A DNA stretch of 64,000 nucleotides from Lycorma delicatula (Eukaryota > Arthropoda > Insecta > Hemiptera > Fulgoridae). The notes below the pieces were generated by a model. That model searched no databases. It saw nothing but the letters and a program-made list of their open reading frames with translations, and had not been told where the DNA came from. Numbering within the stretch: position 1 is the first letter of the stretch; every line of letters begins with the position of its first letter. Of this stretch, positions 57,001 through 64,000 are shown piece after piece. Location of the stretch: assembly GCF_047948215.1 (NCBI RefSeq), contig NC_134455.1:72503689-72567688 (forward strand). Reading direction: 5' to 3'. The position numbers and the translations under genes were made by a program.

Positions 57001-57806
57001 GACAGGGTGAGGATAGCTGAAGCACGAACCCAAAGAACAGCTGATCTCCAATACAATCGTCTTGCGTTCCGGTACAATCCAGCTGTTGATTATAGTTCAA
57101 GTCGGCATGTTGTCATTGGCCAGATGAGTCATGTCTGTACGTACTGCCAGGCTCTAAAGTTTAATAATGAAACGAAAGGGATGTGTTGCGCTGGAGGAAA
57201 AATCAAATTGCCTCAACTTGGACCACAGCCATTCAAAACTGTACTTGCTGGATCTACCGCTGAATCGAAGCATTTCCTATCTAACATCAGGAAATATAAC
57301 TCTTGCTTTCAAATGACGTCATTTGGTGAGGAAATCGTGACCACTCAATTCACGCCAACTTTTAAAATCAAAGGGCAAATATATCACAAAGCTGGCTCCC
57401 TGCTCCCGTTCCCACGTAGTGACCATAAATTCCTTCAAATGTACTTCATTGGTGATGATAGAGATGATGTCGATGCACGTTGTGGAATACATACCTCGCT
57501 AAGAAGATCCATTATTTCGCAGCTACAGAAGCTCCTTCATGAAAGGAACAATTTGGTACGTTTGTTCAAAACGGCAATTGATATGATGCCATCAGATACC
57601 CACAAGATTGTCATTCACGCAAAAAAAAACGCCCGCTGGAGAACATGTCCGGAGATATAATGCTTCAACTATAGACGAAGTAGCAATTGCCATAGTCGGA
57701 GATCAGTTCCAACCTAGAGAAATTATTCTCCATCGAAGAAACGATCGATTGATAAACGTCGCAGAAACTCCGCTATGCCACAGCGAAGCGTGGCAGGGTA
57801 CAGCTA

Positions 57807-57807
<1 letters not shown>
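57001..57807 (+). mobile_element. Internally deleted Helitron with its 3' terminus
   Basis: N-terminal RepHel coding sequence runs into a canonical Helitron 3' end: a hairpin TGCCAC(A)GC-GAA-GCGTGGCA at 57776-57795, eight bases, then CTAG at 57804-57807 followed by T, as expected for insertion between A and T. Next comes a long TA run. The HUH nuclease and helicase portions are absent. The 5' end was not located and may be upstream of 57000. Confidence 0.85.
57007..57803 (+). pseudogene. Helitron RepHel N-terminal coding fragment
   Basis: Encodes the first part of a rolling-circle transposon protein. 57007-57660 is open for 218 codons: RIAEARTQRTADLQYNRLAF, the zinc-like CTYCQALKFNNETKGMCCAG, GGKIKLPQLGPQPFKTVL, FLSNIRKYNSCFQMTSFGEE and PTFKIKGQIYHKAGSLLPFP (the Helitron_like_N region), ending near QKLLHERNNLVRLFKTAID. 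A frameshift at about 57620-57640 moves to the frame of 57608-57853: AGEHVRRYNASTIDEVAIAI, RRNDRLINVAETPLC, after which coding passes directly into the 3' terminal hairpin. The HUH motif would follow in a full gene. This family has different termini and sequence from the 3-5 kb Helitron. Confidence 0.9.

Positions 57808-57841
<34 letters not shown>
57808..57841. repeat. (TA)n microsatellite at the Helitron 3' junction
   Basis: A TA run immediately after CTAG. Confidence 0.95.
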
Positions 57842-57845
<4 letters not shown>

Positions 57846-58116
57846 GCTTATAAATTTTACAGAAAATAGATATACATTTTAATTATTATTGAATATTCCT
57901 TTCAATAATTTATATTCAATGGTTAGCATACTTGCTAACAAAGAGACTTTTGTTGCATGCCCATTGTTATGAAGTAACTTTTTTTTTTACATGTCTATCA
58001 AGAGACTTAATAACTGACTGAATAATTATTGCACAAAAGGCAAAGGCTTCAACACAAATTCTTAGAATTAACACATTCCAATAATAGTGGTTGCATATGC
58101 TAAATACTGTACTGAA

Positions 58117-58162
<46 letters not shown>

Positions 58163-58562
58163 ACATGTAAAAATTTTTATATATGAATACACACATAATA
58201 TTTTTATTAATTTTTGAAATTTTTTATTCCAAGTGTTTAAATATTAACCTTTATCAATAGTTAGCTGTGATATTCAACTATTATGTTGACCTAAATGCAA
58301 CGTTTTTCTTTTATTATTTTTTATATGGTAGGTGAAAATAACCTAATTTTCAGCTAATATTAAAAAAAAAGTCTTTTTTTTGGATTAAATTCTTTTTTCC
58401 ATGAAAATTAAAACATTTAAAGTTTTGTTTGTTGTTCGTTGAAAAAAACTTTTTACTTTTAACTAATAGTTACTATGTTGTGCAAAATGTTTTAAATATT
58501 TGATATGAAATATGGAAGCACTTTTTCTTTTTACGTATATTATTAATATTTTAAAGAAGCTG
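57842..58562. other. AT-rich sequence with a (TA)n run
   Basis: The TA run is at 58119-58161. Nothing else recognised. Confidence 0.6.
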
Positions 58563-59220
58563 TAACTTTAGAAAAGATAAAGACTAATTTGATTTCTCAA
58601 ATAGAAAACGCTGATCAAACCCCCGTATATTTCGAAATGCCATTTGACAAAACCGTAAACAAAAAAGGGGAAAAAATGTTACGATTCGCACTGGTGGTAA
58701 TGAAAAACAAAGGTGTAGTGTTATGCTTTGCATTACTTCTGATGGATCAAAATTACCTCCGTACATCGTTTTTAAAAGAAAAACTCTTCCTACCGTACAG
58801 GTAAATGTAGTTATTATCAGAGCAAAGGAATCATTGGATAGACGAAACCTTAATTTTAGATCGGATCAGGTGTAGATGGCAAAAGCGATCAGGAGCTTTA
58901 CTTAATAAAAAAAAATACCGGTATGCTAGTAATGGATAGTTATCGGGGGCGTACGACTGATAAAGTAAGAAGAAATTTTAAAAAAGGGTATGACAGACCA
59001 AGCAATAATTCCAGGCGGATTGACATTTCTATTGCAACCACTAGATGTCTGCATTAATAAACCGTTCAAATCTGCTTTAAAACAACTGTACGGAAAAGTT
59101 TTAAAAAATGCGGAATATCTAATGAATTTGATGGTAGTAAAGACGATCACCTTTGGCAGAGCGACGTGGAGACTACCTGTAACTCTTCTGCAGGCATTGA
59201 CAGTGACAGTGATTAATTAA
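58563..59220 (+). pseudogene. pogo/Tigger-like transposase pseudogene
   Basis: DDE-superfamily transposase. ISQIENADQTPVYFEMP carries the first catalytic Asp, followed by TVNKKGEKMLRFAL. After frameshifts the traces FKRKTLPTVQVNVVIIRAKE (58765-58835) and MLVMDSYRGRTTDKVRRNF (second Asp, near 58922-58980) appear. The frame 58990-59220 holds MTDQAIIPGGLTFLLQPLDV (third Asp in LQPLD), CINKPFKSALKQLYGKVL, ending INx-stop. The N-terminal DNA-binding domains (CENP-B/HTH) are missing. All three catalytic positions are still readable, but at least two frame breaks make it inactive. Confidence 0.87.
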
Positions 59221-59540
59221 AAACAAAATCCCATATTAAAAAGCGTATTGAAATGACCCTTTTTAACATGATACTTTCTTTTTGTTTTACTGGCCTACTG
59301 ATTCTGAACTAAACTAGTACTTACGGTAATTAATTATTAATGTAATATTAATATTGTAATTTAAATGAACAAATTAAATGCTTTACTTTCTGAATATTTT
59401 CGTATTTACGTATTTTTTTATCATATCTGATGCACTTTAAAATACCGATATATACTCAATTTTTTTTTAGAATTTCAGTCCGGAAAATCACGGTGCGGGG
59501 CTTATTTGTGGGCGGGGGGTAGTCGAATAAATACGGTATA
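58563..59540 (+). mobile_element. pogo/Tigger-like DNA transposon relic
   Basis: Transposase coding traces of the pogo/Tigger group run from 58563 to 59218. A noncoding tail follows, ending GGGGCTTATTTGTGGGCGGG, a short GGTAG spacer and TCGAATAAATACGGTAT (to about 59540), which has the look of the element's terminal repeat. The matching 5' terminus was not found, so the 5' part is probably deleted. Confidence 0.8.
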
Positions 59541-59753
59541 TTTTAAGCGAGAGAATTCCAAAAATCTATTTTTCGTCAGAAACAACCAACTAATTAATGT
59601 CTGTTATGTCTTAATGTTAGGCAGACATACTTAATGTACGTCTCGTAAAATTAATAATTTTTTTCCAAAACAAATTTTTTTGTTACGTGTTTTAAACAAA
59701 AACGCCTTACATTTTTTCTGATAAAACCCTTCTTTATAATAGTTAAAAATCAT
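59541..59753. other. AT-rich spacer
   Basis: No feature recognised. Confidence 0.5.
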
Positions 59754-60042
59754 AGGAACAAAGAATAAGATTATATTTTTGCTCTTTCCTTTTTTAAACA
59801 TCCTAAGAATAATCGGAACCACCGTTAGGCATTGCGTCAGTCGCTCCCGAGTGTCGTAGCAGTAGTCTTTCTCTCTATCTTGGCTCAGATTGGAGGCCAC
59901 CAATCGGGGTCTACCATGAATCACAGGGACATTCCGACTTCCTCTTCTGGATAGCCGAAATGCCCCTTCCTCAGGAGAGCATTTATAAGTACAAATCTAT
60001 ATAATAGGTACAAATCAGAGGAACAAAGAATAAGATTATATT
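59754..60042 (-). mobile_element. 5'-truncated LINE 3' end between 24-bp direct repeats
   Basis: 59754-59777 and 60019-60042 are identical over 24 bp (AGGAACAAAGAATAAGATTA plus four bases). The 241-bp insert between them is T-rich at its left edge. It contains GGAACCACCGTTAGGCATTG, CGTCAGTCGCTCCCGAGTGT and CGTAGCAGT, recognisably related to the 3' UTR of the I-like LINEs (7550-7615 and 20740-20800). This fits a short minus-strand LINE insertion with a long target duplication. Confidence 0.7.
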
Positions 60043-62707
60043 GTGAAATATTAATAGAGGGTTCCACCATCCTTGGAAGTAAATATATTGTTTTATTTTT
60101 AATATCTAAACAAGATTTTTTTAACAAACTATTCAGGAGGATTAGAATTTTATAAAATGGAATTCGGAACAAAACAATCTTTTATAGTTATCATAGAGAT
60201 CCTTTGTTCTCAAAAGATTAGGACTGGAATTTGGTGTCCATTTTATAATAGTAGAATAATTTAGCTAGTGATACAATTATAACACTGAATACAATTCAGT
60301 GTTTGCAATTTTAAATAACTTAATAAATACTTTCATCGTATAAAAGTTTAATTTTTTACGATGACTTTAAAAAAAAAAATTTTAAATGGCGAAAACTACT
60401 CCACCTTTCTAATTTTGTCCAAATATTAATATTAATTTTCATATTACACTGATATGCGGCCATTAATTTTCCGTTGCATATAATTTTTCTTCTTCGGGGA
60501 TATTGAAATTTTAATTAAACAGTGATAAAATTTAATCAGAAATCGGTTGAGGCTAAAATTAGTTAATGTGTGTATTGGTTGCAAAGATCCTACTACAAAA
60601 TTCTTCACTGCAAAAATCTACGTTATGCTGCTTAGGCTGTTTGTTGCAGCTGATAATACTAAAGAAAGTAGCCAGAACGAGCAGATGAAAAAATCAGTAA
60701 AATGGCATTTAGCAAGATTTAATAAATGATAAAATATGTTTAATTTTGTTGTGCAACTAAAGTAACTATTTTAACACCATAGAAAATCTGTTAAGCATTA
60801 ACAACAAACTTATTTTCAGGATAAATTTGAAAAATAAATGAAAACAAAAATTCTATAGGATATCGAATTTGTGTATAATTTTTGCGGTTAAGCTAACTAT
60901 TGAGCAGTAAATATAATTTCCTCTTGTTTTTCTTTCTCTTTCCCCAATATTCTTTCATTGTTTCCGGGTTTTGGTCTTTCTTTCTTTGAACCATGTCACT
61001 TTTGAGCGATTCTTTTCCTTCCTTACCTTTACAAGCTCAATTTCTTGTATTTTTTGTTTGAATATCTTTCATCTTTCGTTTCTATTCTTGGATCCATAGA
61101 TTCTGTGTTTCTTTCTTGCAGAGTAAGTCTTTTCTCTAATTTGTAGAGTACTTTATTTTCATATAAAGAAAAGTCTTTAGAATCTTCTTTTTGTTTATCA
61201 CTTAAAGTCTATCACTTCTTTTTGTTTTATTAAAGTTAGTGATTAAATATTTTGTTGTTTTGAAAACTAGGAAAGTTAAAATATAAGAAAGTTTTCATCG
61301 TTTTATTATCGTTCTTTAAAACATTTTTTCCTGCTTTTTTGGTATTAAAAATTACATAGTAATTTGGCATTAATAATAATTAGTAATAATTTAATTATTG
61401 TAATTAACTGTAAATATTGCTGTGATATATACAATTTTAAGATGTTAAACGTCTAATTTTTTTTTAATAACAATAATTTCAAGTTGATATATTGTATTCA
61501 AAGAGACTACAAACTGTTGATCTGTAACTTCTTTTGCATTTTCCCATTTGAAATTAACATTGATAAAACATTAATATGAAAAGATTATTCTCTATTAGTT
61601 TTTATAAAAATGTTTGTTTGATATTTTTACATTATCTCTATTTATCATTATATTGATTAAGGAAGAATGATGAAATAGTGATTATTATTCGTATTTCTAT
61701 TATTATACTAACAAATTTATAGAAAGAGGAAATAAAATATTTTATTTTAGTATTCATAAATTCAATATGTATTTGTTAACTGGAATTTTACTAGTTTTCT
61801 AGTGTTACATTACTCCAAATAATTATTTATTAATAAATCTTGACACCTAGTTACGCCACATTTCAATTTTAAAACTTTTGAGTTACCTCCCATGGGAACC
61901 TTCTAGAGAATAGAGTGGTGGTCTCATACCGATAAAATATTGTTTTGAGATAGAAGCATTTGCTAAATTTAATTTTCCTCCGTTTGACTGTTGAAAAGTT
62001 ATTTAAGGGTTTCCATAATTCTGGAACACTCAATATTTATAAATCAAAAAATCCATTTTAGAGAATTTGAGAAAAATTTTCTTATAGTCACAACAAATAA
62101 AAATCTGATATTCTATTAAAAAAAAAAAAAAACATTTTTTATTAGATTAGTTCATATTTTTTATTTCAATACTGCTATTTAAATGAATAAAATATTTCAA
62201 ACTGCTATTTAGCATTAATTGAATTCATAACATCACGATAAGTGAGTTCAATCAACTGTATAAATTTGTTTACTATTTTTTTTTTTTTAAATTCAATTTA
62301 AATTATTGAAGTTGCTTGTATAAATAAGCTAAAATTTTAACTGTTAATATACATAAAGACTTGAAACAAGGAAATTACCATACTTACTGGTCCAGTTGAA
62401 GAAATATTAGGTGTCTCGAGCGTAATCTTGAAGTGTTAAATTGTAATGTAACGTTTACGCTCCCTTTAGAGAAGTTTTGTCCCTCCCTTAGGCGTCGCGC
62501 CGTATTGTTTTGAAACTGTTTCGGTTAACTATTCAAAGTTAAACTCAATAGAAGTTTGAATGAACTAAAACATCAATTTGTTAATATTTATTTGTGGTAA
62601 GCTAAATTAAAATATGTTACTTTATTTAATTTCTTAAAAATTAGATCTATACTTGTATATATTAGTAAAGCAGACCGTAAGATATTTTCTGAATTTAATC
62701 CATCCTT
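60043..62707. other. AT-rich sequence, nothing recognised
   Basis: Balanced patches at 61890-61970 and 62460-62530 may be old repeats. No motif. Confidence 0.5.

Positions 62708-62752
<45 letters not shown>
62708..62752. repeat. (CA)n(TA)n microsatellite
   Basis: A short CACACA run passing into a TA run of about 36 bp. Confidence 0.95.
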
Positions 62753-62753
<1 letters not shown>

Positions 62754-64000
62754 TTATTTATTCGTAAGGTATACTCTTCAAAAGTTTCTTAGGATTTTAT
62801 TGTTGAATTTGCAGCAGTAGCTTTGCTAAATTCCAAACACTAAATTCTCTCAATGAAGAGTTTTATTTCATGAAATAAAATATTTTATTATTTTTTTTTT
62901 TAAATCCAACTATTTTTATTTTCCCAGTTATTTAAGAGAAGTTATGCTAAAAGCGGGTCAAATTTTTCATGACGGAATATTTGCAAACTCCTTAATGTAA
63001 AAAAAGTACTTTGAAAAATTTCGGAAGGACAATACGTAAGTATTGTTCACCTATGTTTTGTTTGCTACCTAGAGAATGAATAAACCGTTTTAAATGAATT
63101 CTGGAACGATGATTTTTTTTATGAGACATTGATCCTATTTAATTTTGGTCACTACTCGTGAAGGGGTCAGGGAGATATGAATCTTAAGGTTCCTGTATAT
63201 AAAAATTATATTCAGTGATAATTTTTTTAAATTAATTTCATGCCCTTTAGGTAGCTAAGATACTGTAGTTGTACCTTAAAAAAGTTTAAAAAATCGATAT
63301 ATTTAAATTTATATCGGCTCCCTCACCCCCAATATTGCCCCAATGTATTTCTTTTGGGACTCTTACACCACTACTAGTATGCTTAGAAAGACAAAACAAA
63401 AATTCCGTTAAAATATATACAATAAATAAAAATATAGTTTTTTCTTTTTTTTTTGAAAGGGGGAGAATTTGAAGCAATTTTTTTTTGTAATTTTAAGATA
63501 AACATGTAAAGATGTACTACTATGCTTAATATAGAGGGTTACATTTGCAAAATTTTGAATAAATTGATCCCAAATAAACTAACTATCTATCCCATTCTCT
63601 AGAGGTTTTGATCCCAAACTTTTACCAGAAAATTGCCTGAGTTACACCAGTTTCTATGCTAAATTTCATAAAATCAGTTTATCTTGTCAAAATTGATTAA
63701 ATTCCAGTTACGCCAACATATGCACATACGTACTTACGAATATTAACAATATTACCACCACGTTTTTGCTTTTTGGGGTCCCTGGGTCATGAACTGTGAA
63801 GAAATGCAAAAAACCCATATCCCATTTTTTGACTGATTACCATACTTTCGTTCTTGCATTATAGCTCTGGAACTTTGATGCCAAGATAGTAAAAATGAAA
63901 AATAATTTTTTTTTTACTAATATAAACTTATTGGCTCGGATACCAAATAATTCATGGTATTCATAGTATATTAATACTTTTAAAATAATCTACAAAAATT
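62753..64000. other. AT-rich sequence, possible old repeat near the end
   Basis: 63600-63900 has somewhat more balanced composition (TTTTTGGGGTCCCTGGGTCA near 63770) and resembles dispersed sequence, but I cannot define an element. No CUB or other exon seen. Confidence 0.45.

Noticed and set aside
63600..63900. Candidate third CUB or other exon near the right end
   Set aside because: No open frame with CUB cysteine spacing, and no splice-bounded coding segment found.
1..64000. CRISPR arrays, operons, prophage or other bacterial systems
   Set aside because: No regular spacer arrays or compact gene clusters. The introns, SINEs, LINEs and mariners are eukaryotic.

Overview
This window looks like nuclear DNA from an arthropod, most probably an insect. 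It is strongly AT-rich, its single recognisable host gene has GT-AG introns, and almost everything else is decayed transposable-element (TE) sequence. The TE mix is LINEs of the I/Jockey and RTE groups, mariner, pogo/Tigger, Helitrons, tRNA-derived SINEs and long-inverted-repeat elements. Several repeats resemble families I remember from hemipteran genomes, but I cannot confirm the order from the sequence alone. I see no bacterial, viral or CRISPR content and no intact multi-gene system.

Host gene: two plus-strand exons, 27302-27488 and 55537-55727, together encode one CUB domain. The splice phases join exactly across a 28,048-bp intron. The sequence resembles insect 'suppressor of lurcher protein 1' (SOL-1-like, an auxiliary protein of glutamate receptors). 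Flanking exons lie outside the window or were not recognised.

Layout. 1-5.4 kb: a SINE copy, AT-rich sequence and a broken Helitron RepHel gene. 6.2-7.1 kb: a long-inverted-repeat element. 7.2-12.9 kb: a minus-strand I-like LINE (copy 1) with endonuclease and reverse transcriptase but a deletion at the RNase H. 13.9-14.4 kb: a foldback element. 15-18 kb: a 91-bp tandem duplication and two SINEs. 19.2-25.3 kb: a plus-strand Jockey-type gag pseudogene split by a second minus-strand I-like LINE (copy 2, with an exact 11-bp target-site duplication, TSD). 25.3-40.8 kb: AT-rich sequence, CUB exon A, inverted-repeat elements and a mariner with a secondary insertion. 40.8-47.5 kb: a cluster of GC-richer retroelement pieces. 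49.1-51.6 kb: LINE C-terminal fragments. 53.5-54.8 kb: a second mariner with matched terminal repeats. 55.5 kb: CUB exon B. 57.0-57.8 kb: an internally deleted Helitron that keeps its 3' hairpin-CTAG end. 58.6-59.5 kb: a pogo/Tigger relic. 59.8-60.0 kb: a 5'-truncated LINE tail between 24-bp direct repeats. 60-64 kb: AT-rich sequence without recognisable genes.

All TE open reading frames are interrupted or truncated, so none is likely to be active. The main value of the window is as a record of nested insertions, deletions and snap-back inversions inside one very long intron and its flank.
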